From Rhopalosiphum padi (taxonomy: Eukaryota; Arthropoda; Insecta; Hemiptera; Aphididae): a DNA stretch of 64,000 nucleotides. Both the position numbers and the translations under genes were made by a program. Positions 11,002-25,900 of this stretch are shown in pieces. The notes under the pieces were generated by a model. That model searched no databases and was not told where the DNA came from. It saw nothing but the letters and a program-made list of their open reading frames with translations. Position 1 is the stretch's first letter; the number at the start of each line of letters is the position of its first letter. Location: assembly GCF_020882245.1 (NCBI RefSeq), contig NC_083600.1, forward strand, positions 30,380,001 to 30,444,000, given 5' to 3'.

Positions 11002-14000
11002 ATGAGGATGTTCGCTCTATCAACAGCGTTCTGCAACACCGTAAGTATAATATTATTATTACAAAAAATAATTAAATACCATTTCTTATGTATGTTAAAC
11101 AGATGATTCAAAATGTATTTAAATACGATCTTGAAAAAACTAAGTACTTTACGAATGGTAAAAAATTTATATTTTAAAACGTAAATTTCGTCTTATAAGT
11201 ATTTTGTGCTACCATCTAGATTCTAGACAATTAAAAATTCATAATATTTTACAAGGAAATGTGGTGCCATCTATACTATTATCTTTAAGCTTGGTGTGTA
11301 TCCAAATTGTTAACTTAACATAAGTACTACGCACTACAAAGCTGATAAAATATTTGAAAAAATATATTACCAATCAATACTATATATAAATTATTACCAT
11401 TTACTGTCTCCAGTATCTATTCACAGTCTGTTAATAAATATGTATTTAAATTCGTATACTCTGATTTTCAATATTTTTTAAGATTACACAATATATTATA
11501 ATAATATGATATAGTAAAGTAAAAATACTACGTTTTATTTTATTTTGATATTATATTAGTATTAGGTTCCTACAACATTTTTATTACGTATTATATTTGT
11601 ATTGAACTATAGTCTAATTAATTGTTGTGTTATACTTACAATGTATAGATTTTATTACATGTAGGTAGTAACAGCAGATAATATTCAAAACATTTATAAT
11701 AATTTTTTTTTTTTTTTTTATTTTTTTACAGTGATAAAAATAAAACAAACAGGAAGTTTTATGTTTAGTAAATATTTAATTGTAAATATGTAGTGACTTC
11801 GAATTGACAATACATTTTAAAACAAATAGGTAGTTAATAAATGGTAATTAGCTAAATCAAATATAAATGATGGCCAATGACCAATGGATAACAATTTTAA
11901 CAATCACCTATCATCATTCATCATACTTGTGTTTTTTGTATACAATACAATTGCATATAATTAAATTGTAAAAAATATTATTATATACAGCGTGTTTATG
12001 TAATATATGATTGTATTACATAAATTCACATCGTCCATCAACATAATATATCGTATTTTTGTAGGGAAAAAATCGCTATATAATTTTACTTCTATTTTTA
12101 TTTCATTTTCATTTTTAGATGCAGCTGTTGACGTTGCTAACATTGTTGTTGTTTGCGGTAAGATCGTCCAGCGAGGGACAGAAGCCACCAGTGAAACAAT
12201 TGAGTATACTGGCGTTTTTACCGACCGAAGGCAAAAGTCATTTCATGGGCTTCAAACCGTTACTCGAAAATCTTGTTTCCAGAGGACATAATGTCACACT
12301 GGTTGCACCGTTTCCACTGGACGGTGCTAAACGGCCGTATCGTCACGTCAAAGTGGAGAAGACGATGGCAGGTAATTATTAAAATATTTCGTAGATTAGT
12401 TAAAAGCTTCATTTTCGTTTTCGAAACAAAGCACTGTCGAATTTTATAAAATAAATACTATTTTATTATTTAACTTTTTGGATTTCAATCTTTTTGGTTA
12501 TTCAATTATGTTAATTATTATTTTATTGTTTAAATAATAACAATTTATACGACGTACAATATGGTATATTGCTTATTATAAGCAACATAAACACATAGGG
12601 CAGTAATATTATGTTCTTTTGTGTACTTTTCTATTTAACCTAACCTAACCTTTTATCTTTTAGGTTGTGAACTAAGTGAGGAATGTAATATATACAAATA
12701 TTGAATATCTTACGTTGGTTTTTAGAAAATGTTTACAATTACATAATTATATACAGTTTTTGAATTCCCTCCGCTTTCACACTGCTTACTGTGTATAGTG
12801 TATAACATAGATATAAAATCTCCCTGTGTGTCAATATAATTATTTTTTGTTTAAGCAAAATTGCGGGTATGTGTTAAATCGAAATGCGATATAATTCACA
12901 CGTATTAATGTACTTTCTGTCGGTATTTATGGACTTTTTTTTTATTATAAGTGGGTTATAGTATGATTACAATTTATAATTTATAAGTGTTAAGTATTTT
13001 GAATTTATTTGTAATATTATGTGGTTAATACAATTTTTTTGGAATTTAAAGATGCATATTGTGTATTGTGAGATATTTAACATATACTAAGGAGTTTTAT
13101 AAGTCGATAAGATAGAAGCATATTGATTGAAGGGAACGAAAAATATTAACGTCTGATAGTAGCTGCACTCTACAATTTTTTATAGCTATAGACAAGGAAA
13201 GTTTGGTATTGAATGGCATTATTGGCATTTATAGATTTGATAAGAAATCAAAGTTTATCAACAAGTCATCATAAGACATAAAAAACGTTATTAAAGGTTA
13301 TTATTAACATTATGTGGTCAATCCATATTCGAGTTTTTTCGTCAAAATTAGGTACCCGTGACTATATTTTTCCGTGGAGTTGTGTCATTGTTCACTTTTT
13401 TGTTTCTTTATATTCGACACCACATTCGAAAGCTACAAATAAAACGTATAATTTATAAAGAATTGTGGGTATATAATTGAAGACAGCGCGAGAGTATAAG
13501 AGGAAAAATATAGTAGGAAAGCGTAAGCATATCTACACGGATAATCGGTGTACGTTGAATAGTATATAAATAAAGTATATTTAACTATATCATATTATAT
13601 GGTGGCCGAAAAACTAAAACAATTTGTTAAGCTAATTAAGCACTCTGTGTCTATACGTAGTGATCGTGTATTACTCGTGTATTTTTATTATATGTTCAAG
13701 ACTTCGACATGCTGAAAGTGGCGAAATACGTGAACCTCGTACCGACGCCGGTGCACTTGTGGTGGTTTGGGCCGCACATCAGCGAGACGAGCTTGGACAA
13801 ACCGTCGGTGGCGGACTTCATCAGGACCGACCGGTCGTCGTTCGACTTGGTGATGTTCGAAAACTTCTTCCACGAGTGTTTCGTGGCCATCGGACACAAG
13901 TACGGCGCCCCCGTGGTGCAGCTGCTGCCGTTCTCCGCCAACTCGAGGGTGTCGCAGTGGCAGAGCAACCCGTACAACCCCGCCTATATACCGGACCTGG

Positions 14001-17000
14001 TCAGCACGTTCGGGTCGAACATGACGTTCGCGCAGCGCACCACCAACGCGGTGTCCGCGTTCTTCTACACGACCGTCTCCCGGCTGGTGTACATGCCCCG
14101 GCAGCGGGCCGTTGCCGAAAAACACTTCGTTTACCCGGGACACGAAAGCCGGCCCGATCTCATCGACATGCTCCGGAACGTATCGCTGACGCTGGTCAAC
14201 AGTCACCCGGTCGTCGGTTCGGCCGTGCCGATGGTGCCCAGCTACGTACACGTGGCCGGCATGCACTGCGTGCCCGCCGGTCCGTTGCCTGAAGTAATAA
14301 TAATATAATATTATATAATATATGCTTTGACGATAATCTACCGCGTATTGAAGTAGGTATAGCCCAAGCACTGCGCGCGTCATCGATTTTTCCTCATTTT
14401 TATTTTCTAATTTAAATATAGATAGACGATTTAAATTACACCGACATTTCTGTCCCGATATTCACGACACTCATTTTTTTTTTTTTACGAATACAGACAC
14501 TAAAATATGATTATGGTTCTTATTGCGGTAAAAACCACACGAGGTTATTAGCAGAGATAAGATGTCGATGCACTAAAAAAGTATCAAAACTGTTCGTAAA
14601 CAAAATTTAGTATAAACATTTAAATTTTAAGTTTAATTTACAGTAAATATATATATATATATATGAAATTATTATAAATAAATTAAAAAGTAAAATATAA
14701 ATAAAAAAAAAATCAGTTTTCATTCAACTAATAAGTAATAACTAATGACATTTGTTACAACGACAAAACCCACCAATAATAATAATACAATTTTTTGTTT
14801 GAAAAAATTTCCTTTAAAATCTAAAATTCGAGAAAAATGTCCCACGCTGTACAAATACTACTAAAACTGACTTGTATGATATGAAAAAAATGACATAAAA
14901 TTATACTAAAAATAATAAATTAATAACTTATTAGATATTATAAAGTTACCTATAGGTTAGATTACTTGTAGGTATTCTGGTATTCGTCAGTTGAGTATAG
15001 TGCTGTAGTTTGCCTGTGTTTAGTTGCAGTTATCATAAAGTAGAATCACGTGGATCTACTTTCCAACCATTGAAAATTAATTCCTCATCTTCTGGTGTGT
15101 CTTACAGGACCTGAAGCAGATAATGGATAATTCTAAAGAAGGTGTAGTCTATTTCAGTTTAGGATCAGTGGTAAAATCATCCAAAATGCCCAAGGAAACA
15201 GTGTCACTATTACTGTCAGAACTCTCGAAAATCGAACAGACTGTCCTATGGAAATGGGAAGCGGAAGACGTACCGCAACTACCCAAGAATGTCATCATTC
15301 GAAAATGGTTTCCCCAAAATGACATACTAGGTACGTATTTAATACTTATATTATTGATTTCCCGTTCTTGTAAGAGTTTGATAAGTAAGACGTACTGATT
15401 TTTAATTTGACGTAAAATATCCGGAAATACATCAACAGAAATACAGAGAGGTGTAAGTTCTCACAAAAAAAGAAATTACTGTGACATTTTATTATATTAT
15501 TGTTTGTAGATATATTGACGTAAATATAGGTAAAAGTCAATTTTTCAATTTCAAAACTGAATTAATTTAAAACGTTTGTTATCGAATATTTGTTAACATA
15601 AAAAATATATACACAGCACCCATACGTAAACATATGTCTTTTTCTAATAAAAAAAAAATCATTTATGTCTAGTTAGATAAGTTGATTTTTTTAAAAGAAT
15701 TAAATTAACAGTTTTACAGAATATAAATTGCTTTAAATATATTTTACACCATTTCAGCTATCCAATATAAATTGATAAGTATATATATATATATATATAT
15801 ATGCATATTTAAATTCTGAATTGCTTTTGTGTGTATTGAACATTAATTATTACTTACTATTGTATTTTGATAAATAATAATTATTCAATATACACTCAAG
15901 CTGCAAAAAATGTATATTATTCATATAAGTAAATTACACAATACACATTGATTAATGATTGTAAATTTAGTGTTATTAAATACGTTTAATAAACTATATC
16001 ACTATAAAAAATAATGCTCGCGCTTAAAAATTGTTAACTCATATTATTCTTTTTATATATTTTACTCTGTTAATATGAATTTAGATAAACAATCATTGTT
16101 ATTAAACAAAATAACGTTTAAATTATTACGATTTATGTAATGTATTCAAAGGAAGGAGAGGAAAGTTCCAATAGACTTTAACACCGGGAAAATAGATAAC
16201 AGGTAGTAGGATCACGTAACCGCTCGTGGCACTGCAGGTTGAGACTTTAAATTACAATGAACGCAAAAAAAAAACATAATAATATTATAATATTATTTAT
16301 ATTATTTATAATTACTAATTACTACTGTTCATAGGTTACGGGTAAAGTTTAAAATAAGGAAATGTATTAGAATAGTTCTCAAATTATATAATACTATATG
16401 GATAACGTAGAAATGATTTCAATATAATAAATATATTATTTAACTTTTGTCATAATGATGATGTGTCAACATGATAGGTAGTAAAATAATAAAATAGTAT
16501 AGATTTTATTATTAGATAATATTGATTTTAGTAGGTAGGTATTAAAGATATATTGAATTTAAAACTGCCCAATCATAGTTTTTTACGATATCTGCAAACG
16601 TGTTTCAATGCAAAAATTAGACTTATTATAATGCTAATTGCATTGGAGATGTTTGTAAAGAGAGTCGAAGAAGAAAAATGTTTATTCGTTATTTATTTTC
16701 AGAAATTTCCAGACACTATTGAAAATGCTAGGATTTTTTATTTCCAGCAGAATAATAATATTTTTGCTTAGGTCATCCAAATTGCAAATTATTCATCACG
16801 CACGGTGGAGTACAAAGCACCACCGAGTCCGTCTACCACGGAGTGCCCATGTTAGCCATACCCGTTTTTGGTGACCAAAAGGGTAATTCACTACGTGCAC
16901 AGTACAGAGGCATAGCTATACAAGTGCCGTACTTTGAATTGACACACGAAGCGTTTGGCAGTGCACTGCACAAGCTGCTCATCGATCCAACGTGAGTATA

Positions 17001-19527
17001 ACATGTGCATAATACCATGGATAAGTATATAAATATAATATAAAAAACGTACTTACAACACCCGGTTGTGGCTTTGAGGGAAGGCAAAGTTAAAAAAAAA
17101 TATAATATGTTTATTAGTGAAAGAAAAAAAAATTTGGTAGCAACAAAAGGCATAGTCTATACTGACCTCGCTAAAATTATAACTATTGGTAGTTCATTTA
17201 TAACTTAAATATAAACTAAGAAATCATTATCTGCTTAACATATCAATAAATGTCAAAGATATTTTATGAATTAAAATGTGATTGTATTTAATTAAATAGA
17301 TTGAATTATTTCATCGATTACGCAGAGCAGAGTAACAGATGAAAAATATAAACAGTATATGGCATAATAATTATGTTTTCTGAGACCAAAACAAAATAAT
17401 ATGTACCTACCTATGTATTATGTACATAAAAAGTATATAAATTTTAAATGTCTGCAAAATTTTCATATCGTTCACTATTTTGTGCATGTTATTTTAATTT
17501 AATGTCTATTTAATTTGTCAGCATTAAACAACTCCAGACGTAAATACACTGCAGTTATAGGCAACACGTAGTGGAGGGAATAAGTCCCACACAACCTATA
17601 CATACCTATATAACCCACCTTGAATATGCATATAACTATACTTATTTAATTTAAAATATACTCTAATATAAAATATCATTACACGATTACAACCGTGGTT
17701 TAATTAATATTAATAATATTATAGTATACGCTGTTGCATTGTCGCTCAATGTACTTATCTCTTATCGCTCGTCGTTGAAATTCCGTTTCATTTATCATTT
17801 ATTCGATTTCATTTTAATGTCCTCGGCATTATATTATACATTTTTTTTATGAGAATTGTGTGTATATGTGTGTGTTAGGTAAAAATATTGGATAGAACTA
17901 GGTGTATTAAACTCATTTAATAGGGTTTTCTTATTCTTAATATAATGAAAATTCATCATACATAGTATTTTCATTAATAAAAGGTAAGGTTTTTATTTAT
18001 TTTTCCAACAATACATTTTGAAGAAAACATAATGAAAAACTTGTTCGTTTTATTTTTTGATTGGTTACGAGTTTAATTTAAAAGTTCCAGGACTAAGTTT
18101 AACTTTATTTTTACTTCTTAAGGACCTATCTTAGAAACTTGTTTGGTTTATTTGTTTTAGTATTTTATAGATGTGAATACAGTGGTTGGTCTGTAATTTT
18201 AGAATTGTTTAAATATTACGTAACTTATTAAATTTAAATTTTATAAAATTTGAACATTTAATAGTAGGTATATATTTTTATAATATATATAATCAACGAT
18301 AATTACCTATTATATGTAGGCTTATATTCTATAATCGAATCTATAGTTTTCTAAGTTTTCTAACTATTTTTATTACTAAAAAATACATAATATACTGATA
18401 TTAAATTGGTATAATATTTAAATTAAAATATTTATAAATTTTTTGTATTTTCCGATATTGAAGCTTGGACATAAGTAAAGTTATCCATTTACCCATTAAA
18501 CTCAATTTTTACTCAGTAATGATAAGTAGTATATTACGTATTATGTATAAATAGTTAACCTATACTTTAGAATAGAGGGTTGTTTTTACAAAATATATAA
18601 CTATTTAATACTTTTTTGTGCATGAAAAATTTCAATTGTCTTCTAAGTTGAAACACGGATGGATGTCTATAGTAAATAATAATATACTTTTCGATTGATC
18701 AAAATGATCAGTTTTAGACTTATTTGAAAATGCTTTTTTTTTTGTTTTTTAACACAACGCAACTTTAATAATTATACTCACATTATACTTATAGATATAA
18801 TAATAATATGATTTTGGGTCAAGGCATTAATTTACGATCGAGACTAATATAATAATTCTTTGGCTGACTATAATATTCTCAAAGGAGAGGAGAGTTAATG
18901 AAAATATTTAACTTGAGTAAAGATGAGTAAACACAAGATCGTTAAGTTAGAAGTTATAAATAGTTAATAAATAATCAATTTGACCTACGGAGTTTAAGTT
19001 TACGCCTATGGCAATAGGTTCTAACTTAACTCGTGCAGTCCGAAAAAAAATCTACTTATTTTTAATCAGTTCTACGTGGACCTGCACATAGCAGTTCTAT
19101 TCAATATTTCTCAAACAATTTAAACATTATTTCTATACGCGAGATTCGTTGAATATATTATGTAGTATAAATATATGTGATTAAAGTATAATATTATATC
19201 GTACCGTTTGTTCAATGCGACAGGTACCGGGAAAACGCCAAAAAGTCGTCGGTCCTGTTCAGGGACAACCCGTTGCCGCCGCTGGAAAAGGCTGTATTTT
19301 GGATCGAGTACGTTGCCAGGCACGGCGGTGCGAAACATCTACGGACGGCCGCCAACGACCTTTATTGGTTCCAGTACATGCTTTTGGACGTCCTGTTGCT
19401 GGTGTTATTCGTGATCGTATTGATGGTGTGGATTACCAAAAAAATGCTTTGTTGCGTGTTCAGCCGGTGTTGTCGTCGTGGCCGAAATGTTGCCTCGCCG
19501 CCAGCAGCGGGGAAAAAAACACAGTGA
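11002..19527 (+). CDS. UDP-glycosyltransferase, copy A (six exons, 543 aa)
   Basis: Exons: 11002-11040, 12119-12371, 13701-14293, 15108-15330, 16772-16991, 19224-19527, all with GT/AG borders and compatible phases. The product is a type I membrane glycosyltransferase of the ER lumen moving sugar from a UDP-sugar to small lipophilic acceptors. Visible: signal peptide within residues 1-34; HFMGFKPLL with the presumed catalytic His54; its Asp partner at 146 (SSFDLVMFENFFHECF); SLGSVV and KWFPQNDILG ahead of the donor site; the UGT signature at 377-405, starting FITHGG and ending VFGDQ; a membrane helix at about 494-513; and tail KKTQ, a di-lysine ER-retrieval signal. Length matches the family (about 520). 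Exon 2 itself begins with ATG, so a start there would still encode a signal peptide. Exon 3 is strikingly GC-rich. Introns of 1078, 1329, 814, 1441 and 2232 nt hold only AT-rich DNA and AT microsatellites. The acceptor substrate cannot be read from sequence. Confidence 0.95.
15781..15802. repeat. (AT)11 microsatellite in UGT A intron 4
   Basis: Eleven uninterrupted AT units lie between exons 4 and 5. Confidence 0.9.
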
Positions 19528-22500
19528 TATGATAATGAGCACAGCCCAATATGCAGTCGACTATCGTTCCGCTCGAAGTTCAAAAAGAAAAAAAATCGAG
19601 TTAGTAATTAAAAATGTCAGTGTCAAAAAAAAAATCAATCTATATATATATATATATTATAATCTATAAATAGTATACCGCGTTATGCTGAAGAATAATT
19701 TTTAATATTCGAAATAATATTGAAAGTCGACTTATCGTATTGTTTATTGTATATACCAACCTAATTATCAACATTGCTTGAAATCAAATTTAAATATTGA
19801 TAAAAACCTTCTGAGAAATCGAAAGCAACATTAATATCGACATTTTTTTTTTTTGTATTTAATGTTATTTAACATTTTTATTGTGATTGAAACAATTAGA
19901 TAAAACCAATAATATTTGTATCAAAATAATAGTTATTTTATAGTTTCCATTTACAATCCATTTAAAATTTAAACGTCTATAAACCAACATGCAAAACGTC
20001 TAATATTGTTCATCAGTAAGTATAATAAGTTAACTAATATTTCATTTTCTTAGGTTTATTTCACAGCTATACGTTACGACACCGCGCAAACGATGACGCT
20101 CCTATACGTAGGCTTATTGTGTGTACAGATAAAATTAAAATCGCAAAAATAATATTTTAAATCGAAAAACAATGGTATAAGTCTACTTAAAAATCGTTAA
20201 ACGATAATTAAATAAATCGGTATTGTACAAAGATAAAAATAATATATAAAATTATAAAATCGATGTATCATTTTTTATTTGAATTAGAAAAGAAAACGAA
20301 TATCAAAAGTGAAACTGAAATTAAAATCAAAAAATGTAATTTTGATTCCAAAAGCCCTGATCCATTATTTACTATAAATTTCGACGAAACCATGAACGTC
20401 TTTCCATTACATTTATTACTTTTACACGATATTATTATGAATTATAATAGGTTAGGTTAAATAGGTTACATTACGAATCGCGATAATAATACGTACTACA
20501 CGTCAATAATCAATATTACTTAATACTTACCTATACCGCAGCGTGAGGCAGACATATAATTCATGACGGTCGCGCTTTGTCGCCAGTTCGCCTACACGAA
20601 ACTAATACTTTTCTATAGTTAATAATCGTAATGAATCGTTTTATCTTATTTTGTACATATTACATAATTAAATGTTTATATTAAATTTCGGCCACGTAAA
20701 AAACATATAAAAACTAAAAACGAAATTTAACACAACTGCATTTTACAATAATAATAGTAGGTACTTTATTATTGTATTAATAATTAATATACATCTGTCA
20801 TAAACAATATAATGAACCCTGGTGTAGTTAGTACAGCTCAAAATTATTTAATACTTATTTAATAAAATCATGTACCTTATATATGCATATTGTGCAAACC
20901 TATTATGAGATAATATATTATTAATTTTCCTCGAGGTTTTGAAAATCAAATATTTAAATTATTATTAAATTTGCGATGAATAAAAATTATATTTCATAGG
21001 ATACATGCTGTATTGTTGTGATGTCGTCACAATGTTCGAAAATTTTTCTTTACGGATTGTACACGCTTGACACTTATCTGATGCATCTAAGCTATAGGTA
21101 CCTATATGAAATTAATAAAATAATGATACAAGTTTTTATTTTTTTACATTTTATTTATTACGATGGTTTTTAAAAATATTAATTCGTTTATAAATTCGTA
21201 AAAGGTGATGAATGAAGACTGAAAAAGTAAAAAACATTATTTTATACTCTTCCAAAAACATTCAATTTATATAAAAATTCAAAACAACTTAAGGGTAGGT
21301 ATTTGAATTATTATTCAAACGTATTAACGTACGTATTCTAACGTACTATTGTACGTGAAATAAACACAATCAACTATAAATATAGGTATAATATGTATAG
21401 CAGATACTAATTACTAATTAAGTAGACATATTTTTGGATTTATGTATAGTAAACACATTTTGTCTATGAATTGTTATATATTTACTCGGATAAATAAGAT
21501 CAGTTCATAAATATTCGCTTAATATTTTCTGAAATTGCGTGTTCGTAAATTTAATTACATCTCCAATTATTATACTTTTTATGCAATTTAATTGAATTTT
21601 TTCTATTAAAAAAGTAGGTACAAGATATTTTTAATGTTATTACCTATTATGATAAGATGATGTACCTACCTTATATATTTTATGTCTTGACATAATAAGT
21701 TATGAATATATAGTTCGTATATTTGTTATGTTCATTTTATTTACTATAATATTACTATGATGATAATAAAACTAAATATTATATAAATTTTTACAAATTA
21801 ATTGTTATATTATTTATGAGTGATTTATGTAGTAGGAGGTTATGCGCTTCTGCTGAATAAATACTGCAATAAAGCTGTAATGAAGAAATACATTTTCACT
21901 CTTACAAACCACAATACTATACAATAGTAATAACCATATTATTATGACTGCACGTATTAAGGTATTTTCTCTTATTTTTTATTTGAAATTTCAAACGAGT
22001 CGAAACAAAAAAAAAAATAAAATAATTTTAATGATTTTTAATTAATCTATCGTCGTAAGTATTAAAAGCATTTTTTTATTACCAATAATATCATTTTTTT
22101 TTGCACTATATATCATTAATTTGTTAGTTTTTTACTAAATTATACTAATTTTGATGTTTAAGTATCTTATGAAAGCTAAATTGATTTGACAATGACCATG
22201 TCTTTTATGATCTCGTTATTTATCATTTTAATGTTGCTAAATGCTGTTGGTTAATAATTATATGTAAAATAAAATCAGTAGAGTTTACACATGTAAAACA
22301 ACGCATATATTGGTAATATTAGTATTGTAGGTACAGTATTTTGTTACTCATATTTACAGGTAAATCAGTAGAAAACTTGTGTGTGCCGCTTATGGTTTGT
22401 TTAGAAATCTAGAATAACGATTGTAATAAATAATGCATTTATAATAAGCATAGGCGCAATTAGTGTAAAAAATTTGGGGGGGGGGGGCTCCAGCTCCTCC

Positions 22501-22680
22501 TATATATTTTTCAATCACTGCCTCTTAGAAACTTTTTTTCCACCCTTCACCATCTATAAAAAATGTGTTTATTGGAAAGCAAGTAAAACTTAAAAATAAA
22601 AATAAAAAAATAATTCACTTTAAAGTATAGGTAACAGATTTAATATAGATTTTTAGATTTTAGTTTTTTATTTTTCTATT
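19528..22680. other. 3' flank of UGT A and AT-rich intergenic DNA
   Basis: The nearest canonical AATAAA on the plus strand is at 20211-20216, about 690 nt after the stop, so the 3' UTR may be long. A moderately GC-rich patch at 20535-20610 has no ORF or splice pattern I can interpret. An open frame at 20263-20460 lacks any family feature. Confidence 0.4.
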
Positions 22681-22902
22681 TTATTTAGCAAATGTATTTA
22701 AAATAATTTCTGCAGTATCAACAATTATACCTTTCTCAATATTAAGTATTGTCAATTTCAAAAACCGTTCTTGTGACATATAATTAGACCTGAGATAATT
22801 ATTAATTCTTCTCATTGCAGAAAATGACCTTTCACAAGTAACCGAACTGACCGGAAGAGTGATTAATAAGCTTTTATAGAAATCTAAAGTGCTATCTAAA
22901 CT
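22681..22902 (-). pseudogene. 3' fragment of a hAT-superfamily transposase (hATC dimerisation region)
   Basis: Reading minus from about 22902 to the TAA at 22683-22681 gives an open stretch of some 70 codons. It begins SLDSTLDFYKSLL, then PVSSVTCERSFSAMRRINN, and ends ILNTFAK. The motif 'PVSSVTCERSFSAMRRI' is typical of the C-terminal dimerisation region of hAT transposases of the type often annotated as zinc-finger MYM-like or 'repressor of inhibitor of protein kinase'-like. Nothing upstream continues the frame, so this is a truncated relic. A run of 13 Gs and a C/T-rich block at 22477-22500 probably belong to the same element's 3' end. Confidence 0.8.
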
Positions 22903-25900
22903 TATTATATAATATTATAATATTTGTAAAAATACACATGACGCGTTTAGTTTAGGTATAGGTGCCTAAATAAAACAACAAAGATAAGATTATAGTTCAA
23001 AGGTTAAACAACAATTTAGATTTATTTGGTACCAATAAATTATATTATTTTATATGGATTTGTCAAAATCGACATCGGCTATATCTATAAAATAATATAT
23101 TAAGTTTTCACCATAATATTTATTATTAACTCTAATCTTTTGCAATTTACAGTCATTGCACATAATATTATATTATATTATAGTAAATTGAAATAAATTT
23201 CCAGCAATAAAGATTATTATTATTATTATTATTATACTAAGTAAGTACAGGTAAACTTTGTGTTATTGTATGATGAAAATGAATACCTACTCACCATAAT
23301 CAATTAAATATGGTAGATAATAAAAAATATGAAACTTTTGAAACATATTTTTGATTTGTGATGTGAATGTTGAAGTGATACGATGAATGTATTGATTTGA
23401 AAAGATGTTTCAAGCAGAAATTGCCTATTTTATACCAGGACCGTTAAACAGTAACTGATAGGTCATTAAATTTAATTTAATACTCATACCTAAGTTTTGA
23501 AAATTTAGTATAAATGTTTCTTATAACTTATTGTTAGGATTTAACAAAAAAAAATTGGGTGTAAGATCACAAATATTATTAATAAGCGTCAGAAGATTAA
23601 ACTTCCCAGAAAAAAAAGTCTAACTGTGCTAGTATTGTATAATAGCGTTACAACCACGATTTAAGAGGGACTGGTAACCTCTTTTACTCTTTTTCGTTAG
23701 AACAGAGAAATTTTAAAATTTCTATATAAGAAAATATACTATAATATAGGTAGGTATTTTGATCATTTGATAAAACAAATTGTTCAAAGTGATTTGTTTA
23801 AATATCTATTAAATTTATCGTATTCATGAACTTCATCTATACTTTTAGACAGAGGTTGCAATATTGATTTACGCATATATTTCTCACATTTCGTCTAATA
23901 AGTATAATTACGATATTAGATCAGTTGTATTTAATTATAATCATTTTTGGTTTTTTAGCTTTTCAGTTTCAAAATCATGTACTCAAGTAAAAATGTTGGA
24001 GTGTAGGATATTACCTGAATTTTTTTTTCAGGTAAAAAGGTCCATGTAGAAGATTACAATATCTTTTATTTGCAGGTAAAAAGGTTATTCGTTTGGGAGT
24101 TTACATTGAATCCATTTAAAATATCTTATAAATCGGGGATAGGTAAATTGGGTCCGCGATTATCTGAGTTTATTTTGAAAGCGGTAAGTCGAGTCTCGGA
24201 TATAAAAGATAATGCTTTAATTAACGCAACTAGGTCTAAAATATTAACAACTTAAAACTTTAATATTTAATATTTATACAATTTACTTTTGAATAATTCT
24301 GTTACAATACCGATAGCTAAACAAACATTACATAATTTTCAATTATTTATTTAGAACATGACATTATAAAAACCACATATATTTTAATTTATACCATTTA
24401 TACAATATTTATACCATAATTATAAAATTTGACGTACTATATTTTAACATAGGTACGAACATTTTTTCCCGGGACTTAACTTACCTACTACCTTTCTTTA
24501 CGGGACCCAATTCACCAATCCCGCTTACCTAAATCGTGTTTACTATAGTTTAAAGTGTTTATACCACACGTATTTTTTGCAAACTGTGAAACTTAAAATA
24601 GGATATATAATTTTAGTAAGAAGGATGATAAAGATACTTTAAATAGCGTACTAACTACTAAGTAAACATGTTGTAATTAATGAAAAAAAAAACTATGTAT
24701 TATTATTAGATGAACATTCATATGATCAGTTATATTAGAATAAATAATAAATATTCTTTAAAGATTAATATTTTACCATAAATATATATTATTATTATTT
24801 AAATAAATTTAATTTAAGTCTATAGTAAATATTCAAAAAATAATTATATATGATTAAAATGCTTTATAAGTACCTATTAAGAGGATAGACAAAATTGAAG
24901 GAACCAGTTAATATACTTAGCAATAAAAGTTGACAAATCATTATTTCCATTCAGAATCGTTTTTCGTATACAATAATATACCTTATACCTATTATTGAAT
25001 TCAAATTTAACACATCCATATAATAATGAACCCCACTCGACGCCCAATCTACAGCAGAACGGTACACATTTCCTATATTTTTTGAAATTAAAATTATTCC
25101 AAAGATGGATTTTTAAATGCATATTTTGGTAGGTACCTATTGATTATTTTTACTACTTCTGTACATGATATATTAGCTATTTTATTACAAGCACTACAAT
25201 CTAGATACATTTTCTATCATTTCTTATTCTTGCAGGCGACATGATCATAAAACGTATCATATAATGTCACCGTATTAATTAAACCATTTTGAACTGTTAG
25301 TTGAACAATATCATTATGAGTGATTTTGTATTCAAATTGTATTACAATTAAAACAAATCAGTCGTTAATAATGAATTATGCAATTGATATTTTAATAGTT
25401 CAAAAAAACAAATAAACTCAGCAGCGCCTTGATGTTCCTGATTAATAAAGAGATGTCCAATCTACTTCTCTTATACTCGAAGTACACGATAAGAATGACA
25501 GTAAGAGACATGGCTCATGAACAATAGGTTTGAAAGAAAGTCGTCCATAGAATATAGATAAAAGAACAAATCACATAATATTGATGTGCCGCTATACCCG
25601 AAGTTCGTCCGTGTGTTCATAGCCGGTTGTCACAAGTTGTCACTGGCCATACGTTATCACCGCCGTGACAGCGTGAATAATGAGATTGATAAGAGACAGA
25701 TCTGGAGGCAAATTATATTTTACGATTTATTTTCGTCGTATATGAAAAATCGGACATAATCAGTGTTGAACATTTTTTATTTAAACTCTTAAGCTATCTA
25801 TTCAATTTACTTGCGAATTACCCTATTCCTATCCGTTCAATATTTCTGATCGAATTTTCCCAGTTTTCAATGGAACAAATCTGGCTTTTCTTACGTTTTT

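Noticed and set aside
12630..12655. CCTAACCTAACC, like the insect telomere repeat TTAGG
   Set aside because: Only two to three units; similar short runs at 20450, 46955 and 57100 are at chance level for AT-rich DNA.
13660..14383. Long open frames of about 200-230 codons on both strands over UGT A exon 3
   Set aside because: They are shadows of the GC-rich exon 3; the true frame (13701-14293) carries UGT motifs and proper splice sites. The same holds for 40736-41558 over UGT B exon 3.
25680..25700. ATAAGAGACAG resembling a sequencing-adapter end
   Set aside because: Only 11 bases match and the flanks do not continue the adapter, so chance is the simpler explanation.
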